DNA of 64,000 nucleotides. Source: Conoideocrella luteorostrata (lineage: Eukaryota; Ascomycota; Sordariomycetes; Hypocreales; Clavicipitaceae). The position numbers were made by a program, and so were the translations under genes. The stretch is taken from assembly GCA_032433595.1 (NCBI GenBank), contig JASWJB010000066.1, positions 62,001 through 126,000 of the forward strand. The letters run 5' to 3'. The notes under the pieces are model-generated. The model worked only from the letters and a program-made list of their open reading frames with translations. It was not told the DNA's origin and made no database searches. The first letter of the stretch is position 1. Each line of letters opens with the position of its first letter. Of the stretch, positions 21,501 to 32,775 are shown piece after piece.

Positions 21501-22151
21501 GTCCAAAGGGATTCAAGCCGCGATGAGCCCCTCGCATTTGCCAGCTTAGTGACTTCTAGTAGTAAGCCTTCCCCATCCGGTATGAAAAGGACGAATACAG
21601 ACAGGCCACGGTGCCAAAACATGACTGCGTTTCACCTTGTTCCACATGTCGCCATACCCAGCATGTACATGTTGTGGAGCAACCACTGCCGAAAGAGCAG
21701 CATATTGTACCGTGAATCTACCCAATTCCAGCGCCATGACACGCAGGTCGAACGCATCACAATACCCGTAGTTGAGACTGATTTGCGTATAATAATTCAG
21801 TATCTACTCTTCCATTCGTGCTACAACATGGTGTTCGGCAAAAGCTGGCTACAAAATACGGCAGCCAATCAGGTGACCTGCCAAAAAATACCTTCATCTC
21901 AACGTCCTGGCCCACCTGTCCCGTGCGCATTACCACTCAACGTCCTCAAATCTGTTAGCGCACAAGTACCGCCCCAATGCATGCACAAGCCCCATCCACA
22001 TAATTCTTTCATCCTCCAGCTCACCAGAACAGTGCAGGTAGGGCCACGGAGTCGGCAGTCCACCACATATTCCCTCTCCGGGTCGGCCCATTGCATGGAG
22101 TTTCAGACAAGACCTCTACTCTAAGCTATCTTCCCGAGTAATACACTCGAA
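18588..22151. other. Gene-poor spacer, 3.6 kb
   Basis: 18588-19080 is the pepP promoter side, with an open, Arg/Ser-rich frame discussed in findings. From 19.3 to 22.1 kb I find only short frames. The minus strand has an 80-codon frame at 20087-20329 and protein-like pieces at 21281-21740 and 21899-22096, which share no frame and match no family I know. They may be decayed sequence. Motif TACGGAGTA occurs at 19635 and TACTCCGTA at 20665. Confidence 0.45.
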
Positions 22152-23119
22152 ATGGTCTACTACTACTCCTCCAATACGGTCGAGCCCGCTGGGTTCATTT
22201 ACGTGGGCAAAGACAAGTTCGAAAGTAGGCAAGCCGTTTGAGCCCAAGCACCACTCTTCAGTTGTCACGCGCTAACACACATCGTTTTTTAAAGACGAAG
22301 ATCTCATCAAGTATGGCTGGGAGGAAGACGTGTGGGTGTGTACATGCTCCAAAACACACGTCTCCGGCACATGTTCCATGAAGTGTTAATGCTGGCCAGT
22401 TCCACGTCGACAAACTCTCCAGCGCGCACATCTATCTGCGTATGCAAAGCGGCCAAACATGGGACTCCCTCCCTGAGGACCTAGTCATGGATCTAGCTCA
22501 ACTCACAAAAGCCAACTCCATCGAAGGTAGCCATCTATTGTCAAAGTCTGCCCCTCACCCCCCTGGCGTGGATACTAACCTCCCCCTCCCCCATTCCTGT
22601 AGGCAACAAGAAAGACAACATCACAATCATATACACGCCCTGGTCCAACCTCAAAAAGGATGGCTCCATGGACGTGGGCCAGGTCTCCTTCAAAGACCCC
22701 CGTAAAGTCAGACGCGTGCTCGTCCCCGCGCGCGAAAACCCTATCGTGAATCGGCTGAACAAGACCAAAGTGGAAAAGAAACCCGATCTAAAGCAGGAGA
22801 AAGATGACCGATCAAAGGAGCTGAGAAAGGCGGAGCAGGCTACACAGCTGCAGAGGGTGAGTGCAACACATGTTCTGGACGTATTGTTTGTTTGGCTGCC
22901 TACCACGAGTACAGCAGCTGCCTTGGCCTGGCTAGGCTGCAGGGTGAAGGCGGAACGCTAATCAGCTGGCAGAGAAAAGACGAAGCGAAACAGGCACAAG
23001 AGTGGAAAGAGAAAAAGTGGCAGAAGGATCATGCTTACGATGACTTGTTCACTGATGAAAACCTGGCTGCATCGAGTAATCAAGACCGTGACGCAAACTG
23101 GGAGGATGACTTCATGTAA
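22152..23119 (+). CDS. CCDC25-like NFACT-R (DUF814) domain protein
   Basis: Five exons, 22152-22224, 22295-22335, 22400-22526, 22603-22856 and 22973-23119, encode 213 residues, close to the 208 of human CCDC25. The start [20 protein letters not shown], the stretch [20 protein letters not shown] spanning the second intron, and the NNFACT-R-type motif [20 protein letters not shown] define the NFACT-R fold. [12 protein letters not shown] then leads into a basic coiled coil (about residues 135-190) and an acidic tail ending NWEDDFM. Human CCDC25 has been described as a membrane sensor of extracellular DNA, while yeast and fungal members have no settled role; NFACT-R domains in general bind nucleic acid. 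Exon 5 uses the acceptor at 22972, because earlier candidates add unrelated residues. The gene converges on the protease-fusion gene with a 247-bp gap. Confidence 0.92.
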
Positions 23120-23366
23120 CTGTACCTCATGACGTGTTTTACATATACAAAAAAAAAAAAAACACACAATAAAGGCCAAGTTACATACAGAGTTTCAACT
23201 TGCTATACCCCGCGGTCAAGCCCCTAAATCACCCTCGACCAAAAACCAGGTTACTCATAGTCAGTTACATCAAACATTCGCTATATGGTTCTCGTGAATA
23301 CATCTTCGGTCCAAACTGTACACTTCTCATTTAACCCTTGTCAAGTCATGTCGGCCGTGTGTTCTG
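23120..23366. terminator. Convergent 3' region with poly-A tract
   Basis: The spacer contains a run of A (about 23149-23162) followed by CACAATAAAGG, resembling efficiency and positioning elements for 3' end formation of the CCDC25-like gene. Confidence 0.35.
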
Positions 23367-26300
23367 TTACCCGCTGACCCCTATTCTTTGGGTGCGGCCA
23401 ATGTTGAGGTCCTCCAAACGACTAGTCAAGCCGTGGAGCTCACTTGATGTTTCCAATCGCATTGGACTTGATGATCCTTGATTACTTATGCTTCGGATTG
23501 AACTCGTTGGCGAAGATTCAACATTGGCACGCCGCGTGGAGCCAGGACCTTGAGCGAGTTCGAGCGCTTCATCATCCTCATCCATGACCAGGTTCGCAAG
23601 GTCCCCGTCTTCTACAGTTCGTAAAGGCATTTTGGAAGCTTGGGCTTGGCTAGCATCCCGCAGTGTAACCACAGGCTCGCCTCCGGGGAGACGAACCTCA
23701 GACGCCTGCAGCGCCTGAGCCACGTCTAGCAGAAGAACATCCATGGGACATATGTATGCAACACGCTTTCGCTGACTCCATGCCAGCACGTGTCCGGCGA
23801 GCTGACCATGTCGACGATCTACAACCCATGCACCACTATCGCCTGGGATACCCATTGCCAGGTTGTACTTGGATTTGATACCGTCAGAAGCTGGTGTACT
23901 GGCAATTTGGTAGGTATGGCTGGGTGAACAGCGCCCATAGATTTTGACGCTGGCCAGGGCTGACGAGATTTTACCACTTTGCAGGCCGCTGGTGCGTGCA
24001 TTGCACTGGACCTCCATGCCCGGTAATGACGACGAGGGAGCCACTGTTGTTGGTCGGATGGTGGCCAGATCGTCAGTTGAGCTAGATTTGGCTTTGCCGT
24101 CTGGTGTTCCCGCCATGCAGCGAGGGATTGAGTTGTCCTCGGGCAGACGCTCATCCGCAAACTCAAACAAGGCCCAGTCTACCTCGTGCGTCAAGCCGTT
24201 GGCTTGCTTGCGACGGATGCCACTTGAGGCATACATTTTACCGAGGCTGCAAGTATTTAAGTGATGCGCATTCTTCGTCTCTTCAGACGTGAAGTGTCCG
24301 TCTTTGGCATCATCCAGAGCTGGTTGGGTAATTATGAAGCCATCGCCAAGTGTAGGTTCAATTCCCGGAATGTCGCCGGGTTCAAACCCATCTTCTCCTT
24401 CCTCTTCCTCATCATCATCGTAGTCGAAGTCGCTGGTAATGTCTGTTTCGGAATATGGTTCTGATTCCGCATCAGATAAATCGTAGGCAAAATCACCGTC
24501 GTCTTCGCTGCTCTCCATAAACTCCGCATACCAGTCATGGCCCGGAGCCGCACTACTGCGGAGAGTTTCTAGTTGCTCGATTTCCGGGTCCGGGTCATCA
24601 AGCATATGGTGAACCGTCATACCATAAGCCTTGTCATCAACTAGGACAAGGCCGCCAAAGCTCACGGGCGGAAGGTGGCGTTTGCCAATCCAGGCGCCGA
24701 TGCTTGCTCCGTTTCCCGGGCGCTCCTGATATTCAGTATTCACTGGCTCAAACTCATCGTCTTCTTCTCCACTGCCGTCGTCTTTGATTCCAGGTTTGCT
24801 TGAACTGGCCATGGACCGCAAGACTGATTTTGAGTAGCGGCGGGACCTTAGGACATGGCCGCGACATACTGTGAGAGCGAAGCCTGTGGTGCCATCAAAG
24901 AGTTCACCCAGCCTCTTCTTAAGAATAGCTCGAACTTTGCCAACCGAGGCACATACCACAACCACGGTAGGCCGCGTGGTTTGGGGGCTGGGCCCAACTG
25001 ACTCTAACGAGATTTCGACTGATTCAGGATGTTTGCGATAAAAATGCCGAAGAGCCTGGTTGATTTGTGGCATTAATATAGTATTCCACTTATCGACAAC
25101 ATCAGGCGGAAGTGGTATGTGTGGGTAGAGCCTCATCTTCTGTTTGCCTTGCACGTCTATGGATATTTGTTAGCTCCAGTTGCGGAAACCGCACAGAATC
25201 GATCTGGGTCTTACCTTGTGTGTCAGCATCTGTGGGTTCCGATTTATCCAATGGCCTGGGTGCGTCTTCTGCCTGTGGCAAAGGTGTTTTCCTGTCGGCC
25301 GGATAACCTGAAGGAGCCTTCTCATGCTTAGTTGGCTCTGGAAGCTGATTGATTGCGGGTGCGTCGCCCAGCTCCTGAGCCAGACGTTGCTCGAGACCGC
25401 TCACGCCATCCAAAATGCAGCAAGTCTCCAGAAACCTGCTGGTTTGCATCTGCACCATAGAGAGTAGAGTTTCGCCACGCGTCTGTCCATTCAGCTCGTC
25501 ATCCACCGCATGCCAGCATGCCCGAACAGCCTTCATGTAGAGTGTCCCACACTTTGTTCCCAACCGGTCCAAAGCAGATCCTGGAACGATTGTTGAAGAA
25601 GTTGGGTCAGGGAGGAGCGTTTCGAGCTTTGTCCACAGACCTATTGAAAGTAACACCATTGCCAGTGAATATAATTCCAGAACACGTTCGTCCGCAGCCC
25701 GACCTAGAGAGGATTGCGAGCTGCGCGAATCCAAGGGGTGCCGCCAGGGAGATGGTTGAACTGCGGCCCCATCTTCTGGAAATAACTCGAATGAAGAAAC
25801 AAGCGGCCGTCGTACGTCAACAGAAACGCTCTCATGGTCAGAGGCTGTCTTGGCAGCGTCACAAAAAGAAATATTTATGTCCGCCAGATTCCCATGTGTG
25901 ACGCCTCTGGCGTGCATGTCAAAGATGGTGTTGGTCAAGTTATGTGCCAACCTGAACTTTGCTTCTAACGGCGGCTCGACTTGACGAGCAAGGAGGTCAC
26001 ACAGAGTGGGAAGATTGTATAGTGGATTCTTCGTGAGTCGCTCAAACGATACAACATTGAAGGAAGGAGGAAACCTGTACACCAGGCCGATTCGGGAGTT
26101 CTCGAGATCCTCAAAGTATCCCAGAAGACGAGGGAGGCCGGTCCACGTTCCTGGGGCCCTCTGAGGATCTTGCTGCAGGCCCGACGAAAGTTTCTCAAAT
26201 CGCGCCATGGGAGGCATAATACCAGTGCCGGAATAAATGGAGTCAAATGCAGCATACTCTAGCAACAGTGGGGCCCAAGGCTCTTTTGATGTAGCACCTT

Positions 26301-26976
26301 GATTGAGTTCAGAGTATGCAGTCTTGCTCATGAACACAACCTCTCTTGCCGGAAAGGAAGTATCGCCTTGCTGCTTTGGTCGGAGATGCGTAAGTGTCTC
26401 TGGATTGATCTGCTGCGGCGTCTGCATGCGACTCGACTTAAAAGGTTTAAATTCATCCGTGCTTGACGATGATTTATACGTCGTCTTTGACAGTCGCCGT
26501 GGCACATAGCCCGAAGATCGGGTTCGAGACAAGTCGTACAGAGTATCAATGGAAGCAGTGAGATCACGAACCAGGTCCTCGAAACGACCCTTATCCCACT
26601 GAACCAATGGAACTTTGCGGTCCGGCGACGGCCTACTGGGAACAACGTGCTTGGAGCTTTGCCACAGCGGCTCTGCCTCGGCCAGGATATCCTTAATAGT
26701 CGACATGATGCTGCCAACAACCTCGCTCAGGCCAGCCTTGGAGAGAGATTCGTCGATTTCCGCAGACTGATTCGGATCCGACCACTCAAGGCCCCAGCTG
26801 ACAAGGCGATCCTTCTGGATACGAAGCTTGCGATGCAGCGCCTTCATCTCCGGGTCCTCTTCATTCTGAGCCGGTTCCTTCACAAAGTCGCTGGATTTTT
26901 TAGTGTCATTGTATAGACGACTCAGTCGACGTTGAAAGGGTAATTGGAAGCCGCCCATGGGGATGAATGAATCCAT
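23367..26976 (-). CDS. HeLo-like / pseudokinase / trypsin-like serine protease fusion
   Basis: Two exons (25215-26976 and 23367-25156, 58-nt intron) encode 1183 residues. Residues 1-165 resemble a HeLo (prion-inhibition) helical bundle: [35 protein letters not shown] and the late [20 protein letters not shown] motif. The hydrophobic first helix typical of pore-forming HeLo domains is not visible. Residues about 210-500 look like a protein kinase fold ([20 protein letters not shown], later [20 protein letters not shown]), but the catalytic Asp of HRD is replaced and no DFG is seen, so a pseudokinase. Residues about 735-1060 look like an S1-type protease: GGLVLV...TVHH (His about 770), VDWALFEF (Asp 914) and [12 protein letters not shown] (Ser 1028). 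A very acidic stretch lies between His and Asp. The two ORFs overlap on the genome only because exon frames differ; the junction reads TQDVQGKQ. The role is unknown; a guarded cell-death or immune effector is inference. Confidence 0.85.
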
Positions 26977-28150
26977 TGCGACGTAAGTAGGAAAAGGGGT
27001 ATAAAGTATGAGTCTGTAGAAATGATGCGTTATAAACCACCTCAATCCAAGCCTTGGTGGTAAATGAGCTGGAAGATTAACGGCGTCTAACTAACGTCGT
27101 CTTCAAGCTGAGATCATCGCCCGTACTATGTCGGGGTGTTTTCCAGTAATGTCCTCGACAAACAAGCAAACAGGGATGCAGCGAGAGCCAACGAAGAGTC
27201 GTGCTTAGATTCAGGTTTGAGGTCGCTGCGACCACTGGCTACTGGATACTGCGTCACCCGGAACAGTAGATGGAGCAAAGATGAGAAAGAAAGGGAGAAA
27301 TATGCCAAAAAAATATCCGTTCGCAAAGAAATGCTCCCTCCCATTACTCGTTATCTGGTTGCCTGTAATGGAGACAAAGTTGAGGTAAAGAGAGCGAGAG
27401 AGCGTGAGACCGCCAAGATTGCACATGGATTCGTGCATTGGCTGGCTGTCGGCGGCCCCCATTCAAATCCATGTTCTAGCGGGGAAGCGGCCAGTTCCAG
27501 CGAGAAGAATGCTGCTGCCTGAAGTCGCTGCAGGACCCTGAGAATTTAATTGGCTGCCTAATGGTCGCGATTGGCTACAAGAGTGCTAGCGTCACGCAGA
27601 CCCGACTGTTTGCAAGTCTGACGTAAGGGTACCAGCACGTACTCAACAGTCACGTGATTTTCTTGTGCTGAAGGGCTTACTCCGTAGAGTAGTGCCTAAT
27701 GTTGAGGTTACATCTCTTAAATCCCAGAGGACCTAGCCAAGAATTTATATAGATGCGGACCAATATAAACGGCAGAATACAGTTAGTTATTTCATCGCGT
27801 TTTCTATTTATTTGTTTTAATTATTCTTCCCATCACTCGTGGACTGCTCTCATTTCGAAAGCTTACGATAGTACGGAGTACTCCACAGATGCCGGCTAAA
27901 AATAAGAGGGTACCCAGTCGGCCACCACAATAACTAGCTTGCTATCAATCGCTACACGCGTCCTACTGTACGCAGTGCAATCGTTTTGCAACCCCGCTGG
28001 TACTGCGAGACTACGAACTAGCAGAGCAAGCAACCGGGGAAGCCTAGCGCGGAATCAATGATACGATTCTCCAGAGCTCGATCGACACAATGACCGGTCG
28101 AGTAGAGGCAGTCATAGAAGCCGAAAGCTGGTATACAAAGCACTGAGCAT
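26977..28150. other. Intergenic, 1.17 kb
   Basis: Promoter side of the fusion-protein gene. The frames at 27136-27522 look like composition artefacts. Contains TACTCCGTA at 27678 and TACGGAGTACTCC at 27872, and an AT-rich tract near 27735-27830. Confidence 0.45.
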
Positions 28151-28441
28151 TTATTTTGGTTGCTCTTGTGGCCGTAGCGTTGACGATGCCTGAAGGGTTG
28201 CCAAAGACATAATGCCACCCACTGTGAGTACTACGTAGGCGGCGATGATCACCAGAATTCCCCAGCCGAAATATTGTAAGGGAAGGTCAGGGCTCCATTT
28301 CACCACCATACCTCTGGAATTTACCAGATCCGCCGCCTGATTCTGTTGGTTAACAGCAGATAAGCCCCGTCTAGGGAGAGATACCTCGTCAACATCAGGG
28401 TTGCATGTTACCATGCCGCACATTAAGCACGTCGAGCCCAT
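28151..28441 (-). CDS. Possible small single-pass membrane protein
   Basis: A 96-codon frame with one convincing hydrophobic span (YFGWGILVIIAAYVVLTVGG, about residues 57-76) and a Cys-containing N-terminus (MGSTCLMCGMVTC). The C-terminus is short and polar. I do not recognise a family. The upstream flank at 28478-28491 has a T-rich run. Support is only the ORF and the membrane span, so it may be chance. Confidence 0.35.
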   Translation of the reverse strand: MGSTCLMCGMVTCNPDVDEVSLPRRGLSAVNQQNQAADLVNSRGMVVKWSPDLPLQYFGWGILVIIAAYVVLTVGGIMSLATLQASSTLRPQEQPK

Positions 28442-28773
28442 ATTTCTGGCTTGGCTATGAATGTCTTTCTTTTTGATCTGTTTTTTTTTTGTCCCTCATG
28501 GACTCACTCATCTCAACATATAAATCGGCGCACAATTAGATACCAGCTATACCCTACCACAGAACATTGACCAACGATTTCTTTTCACAGCAATGGACGC
28601 TAGACATGAATAATCATACTGTATTGATCATTACTACATACCATATCGTATTGACAGATCATTCACTAGAAATTATTTTCTCAGAGGTAATGTGCTCATA
28701 CGACCGAATAATAATATGTACTATCCCCAAACATTTTCTCGTGGCAATTAAGACATCTTTCATATGTCATCGA
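28442..28773. other. Intergenic, 332 bp
   Basis: AT-rich DNA downstream of the subtilase stop; probably its 3' untranslated and termination region. No gene seen. Confidence 0.4.
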
Positions 28774-31615
28774 CTACTTGTACTTGATGATCAGCGCGGA
28801 CGTCGTGCTCACATCCCAGTCCTCCTTCTTCTTCTCATCGCCGAAAATTCGAAGAGCCCGAACAACAAACTTGTATTTGCCGGGAGGAGCATAGTTGCCC
28901 GAGTCAAGACGGCCATCCCACGGGAAGTTGCTCAAGCCGCGTGTGTTCCACCGAGCCGGGAAGCTGTAGGGCTGACCGATAGTCTTGACGCCCCAGACCT
29001 CGGTTGTCAGGTTCTTGGGGGGGCAGGTGGTGAGAGGGACGATGTCGGCACGGATCTGGATAGATCCAAGGGCAAGGCCGACGGAGAGCTGGGGCAGGGC
29101 GTCAGTCGCACCAGCATTGCCAGGTCCTGGGAGGACAAATGTCGAGTTGGGAGGAACGGGCCGGGCCTGCTTGTCGGTCGACGTGGAGATCCAGGTGTCC
29201 TGGGGCGCCAGGACGGTCGATTTGTGGAGGGACCCAGTCAGACCTTGGTAAGGCAGGGACAGAGACGCCCCGTCGGTGCCATTGACGACAATGTAGCCGG
29301 ACCACAGAGCGAGGCGCTTGGCGTCCAAGCCCTCGGGGGGCGTGGCGGAAACGCTGATGGTCTTGGATTCGCCGCCGTTGAGAGTAATGCTGGTCTCGCC
29401 GAACTTGAGGGTGGCAGCGGCCGGAAGAGCATCGTTGGGGAAAGGCTGCACATAGATGGAGCCTTGGGCCAGGGTGTACATTGTGATGGCAGGCGCATGG
29501 GTGATCTTATACGTAGCCGGCTTGCTGTCGGTGTTCTTCAACTTGAACTTGAGGCTCTTTGCGAAGTGGTCAGTGTCGTTAAAGGACAGGCTGGAGGGTG
29601 AGAGGACAGTGGTGGCGTAGGCAGCGTCATAGGCCTGGACAAGACCGGCACCCTGCTGAGGGACAGGAGCAAGGAAGTCGTAGAACTTGGTTCCGTCGTT
29701 GAAGAGCTGGGGGTTGGAGTTGGCAGACAGGAGGTTCTGGATCAGCTCCGGGTCATAGGTGCCACGGACTTGATGGATTAGGGCAATGATACCAGCAGCC
29801 TGGGGGCAAGCCATGGAGGTGCCAGAGAGAACCGCATAGCTGCCCAGAGCACGAGGATAAGTGGAAAGAATGTTTCCACCAGGAGTGCCGTACTGCGGCT
29901 TGGTGTCCATCTCCCAGGTTGGGCCCCAGGTGGTGTAGCCGCTGAGGGCGCCTCCCGTGGCGGTGTTGTTGACGGTGTAAACGGTGGAATCGGTATTCTC
30001 GGGGCTGACCATCTTCAACGTAAGCTTCTTGCCGTCTTTGAGAGCCTTGATGAAAGTGGCACCAGTGTCGGCGTCAATCATGGAAGCGGCGTTGAGAGCG
30101 CCGGCCGGGACTGCAGTGAGGTCCATGGGAATGCCGCCTGGGCCATTGTTGTACACAATGACATTCTTGGCGCCTTTGGCGACGGCGTTGGTGATCTTCT
30201 GGGCAAAGGGGCACGTTCCGCGGCGGATCAGGACAATGTACTTGCTGAGGTCGGGGGTATTGGCGGGGAAGGGGTCGCAGCCATCGTTGGGGACTGTGGG
30301 ATCGAGGTTGTTGGCCCAAGCAGGCAGTGTCACACCGTTCCAGTTCGCAGGCTCGGAGGGGACGTAGCCAAACTTGGTGTCCGGGCCGTTGTCGATCTGA
30401 TACTTGGCGTTGTAGAAGAGAGTGGGTGTCTGCAGATTGTCGAACGAAGCAATTGCAGCAACTCGGCGACCATTGGCGGCCGTGCTGGCATAAAAGATGC
30501 CCTGAGCACCCTCATTACCGGCGGAAACCACGCAGGGGACCCCCTTCTCAACGATGCGGGAGACTGCTTCGGCCCAAGGCTCTTCCGACCAGCCGCTGGG
30601 TCCCCCGATCGAGGCGGTGATGATGTTGGCGCCGTCCTGGTAGGCTTTGTTGAACGCGGCGATCAACACATCATTGCCGGCTTGCCCTTTGCAGCCGAAG
30701 ACACGGTAGGCGCCCAAAGTCACGCCCGGAGCAGCTCCGGTGAAGCCATAGCTGTTGGGCTGAGCAGCAACAATACCGGCAACGTGGCTGCCGTGGCCGC
30801 CGCAATCCATCGGGTCGGGGTCTGGAACCGGGGGGTTGGCGCCGGTGTAAGCATCACCAACGAGATCGGTTCCGAACGATACGAGACACCCACTGCCGAA
30901 GCAGCCACCGAGAGCGGGATGTTTGTAGTCAATCTGAAGCTAGTGGGTTAGTTACCAAATCTCGATTGAGGTCGGAAGTTTGCTTCCCCAATTATTCGGC
31001 GGATGTTGTAGATCTACTTACACCGGTGTCAACCACGGCAACCTTCACCCCTTTTCCAGTGATGCCCTTGGCACGAAGCTTGTCAATCTGGGTCATTACA
31101 TGAGGTGGCCAAGTGTCTTTCTCAGCATCGGCTCTGGAGACGAGAGGGCTCTTCTGTGCCGGCGTGGTTCCCTTGGCGATCCACTCAACCTTGGGATTGG
31201 GCATATCGTAGAGGATGACAGGATAGACGTTCTTGACAGCGGGCATAGCCGCCAGCTTCATAACCTTTTCCTCGGCCTTATCAACATTGTGCAATTGAAC
31301 CGAGACACCCTTGAACAACTCATAGTCGAGCTTCATTCGCGTTTTACCATCTTTGCCGACCGTTTGTTCGAACGAGGCAGGATCCTAAGAACGTGTGAGG
31401 ACTGGGTTTGGTTTGACGAACCGCCCAACGCGCGCCCATTGAGTCGAGCGAAGCGCAAAAACCAAAATGGGAGGAAAGCAACTTACATGGCCGTCCTCGA
31501 GCTCGAAAATGTAAGCGCCCGGTACGATGGTCTTGACAATCACATCGTTGGGGGCAGCAGCCAGGGCCGAAGCCGCGGCCGCCACCAGCGACACCACGAG
31601 AGATGTGCGCACCAT
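28774..31615 (-). CDS. Secreted subtilisin-like serine protease (S8A) with PA insert, Pr1C-like
   Basis: Extracellular endoprotease of 883 residues in three exons: 31487-31615, 31022-31384 and 28774-30933. Layout: signal peptide (MVRTSLVVSLVAAAASALA), an inhibitor-type propeptide (to about residue 140), catalytic domain, and a C-terminal Fn3-like region. The triad is D162 (VAVVDTG), H211 (GHGSHVAG) and S537 (LSGTSMACPQAAG). A protease-associated domain is inserted at about 345-460 (IVLIRRGTCPFAQKITNAVA, KNVIVYNNGPGG). Large secreted subtilases of this kind are known in hypocrealean fungi, including the Pr1C-type proteases of insect pathogens that degrade host cuticle protein; that ecological reading is inference. 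The start at 31615 begins the signal peptide; an upstream in-frame ATG at 31681 would mask it. TATATAG lies about 140 bp upstream. Confidence 0.95.
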
Positions 31616-31750
31616 TGTGGTGAACTTACACGCACACCAAGTGGAGAAAAGGCGAGCAGTTTCTTGACTGTGAAAGTCCAAGGAAGGGGAAAAAGAAGTC
31701 TCTCCAAACCTTCAGCGTCTGCAAGTCATCGAGAGGGCGAGCTTAGCTAT

Positions 31751-31757
31751 CTATATA
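31751..31757 (-). promoter_or_regulatory. Candidate TATA box of the subtilase gene
   Basis: TATATAG on the minus strand, about 140 bp upstream of the subtilase ATG, followed by GATAG. Spacing fits a core promoter with a leader of roughly 100 nt. Confidence 0.4.
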
Positions 31758-32753
31758 CCCCCCCAGGAGAAACCCTCATTGCCCATTGGGATCGACCGCT
31801 CGACAGCTATCGCCATTTTTGCCCCATGCAACGAGCTAGTTAGTGCTTCCCCAAACCTGCAGAGCAACACAGCAGGGGGGGGAGGGGAACGATGCACGGG
31901 GGAAGCACCCTGGTCATTGAGGGAACTTTGGACCTTTGTTGATGGGATAGCGTCCAGGCTAAAAGCCGAAGTACTATTTATTAGGGTCATCTTGCGTCGA
32001 GAACTGAGGTTGCATCAACGAGCGAGACCCGAATCCCCAATCCCGGAGCACAGACATGGCAGTGGCCCTCCACGGCCGCGGGTATTTAAAATGCCAATCC
32101 ATGCAATTCAGGTGCTCAAACCACGAAAAGAAGCGTTGGGCTGCTTTGATGGACAATGCCGAGTCCCCCGTGAGAAACCCAGTGGGAAACATCACTCGCA
32201 CAGACAGAGGTCATTGCTCAGTCTTGGCCGGCAGTCGACAATCACGAGAGAAATATCCCAAAAGTGCTTTACGGAGCTCAGATGGGCTGCGTTTAGCCCC
32301 CCAGCAAGTGGTGGTGTTAGTTAGTCCAGGGATCCCATTGTGTATTGTATTGCACAAGCTAGGCCAGGCACAATACAATACTAACATGTCGGACACACTG
32401 TGGTTACGCCGTGCTTCCATGCTGTGTCCGCCGGCGCCGCGCGAGATCACCCGCCTCAAAGGGTCATAGAAGCAAGCCACCAGCATCTCGAACAACAGAG
32501 AGGTGGACGGGAGTGGGTTTGCGGCTTGGCCACGATGGCTATCACCTACTGCATGTGGCAAGCGGCACGGCTGATGGACCCAATGGGGCCTTATCTAGCT
32601 CATTTCCACGCACTTTTTCCACGCACTAGGCCATTAAGTCATTTGTTTTTATGACGACTTGCAGGCGCGATGTGCTGGCTGCGGCCGCTGAGAGGGTCAG
32701 AGGGTTCTTGACCATTTACGATATTCTGATCGAGTTTGATTGACAAGGAGTAA

Positions 32754-32775
32754 GGGGGGGGGGGGAAGGGGGGGG
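32754..32775 (+). repeat. Poly-G block
   Basis: Twelve G, AA, then eight G. Such a run can form G-quadruplex structure and is prone to length errors in sequencing, so the exact count may be unreliable. Confidence 0.7.

Noticed and set aside
21393..22124. 243-codon plus-strand frame
   Set aside because: No recognisable domain, poor codon bias, and equally long antisense frames; not supported as a gene.
28567..29601. 344-codon plus-strand frame under the subtilase
   Set aside because: Antisense shadow of a strongly conserved protease exon.
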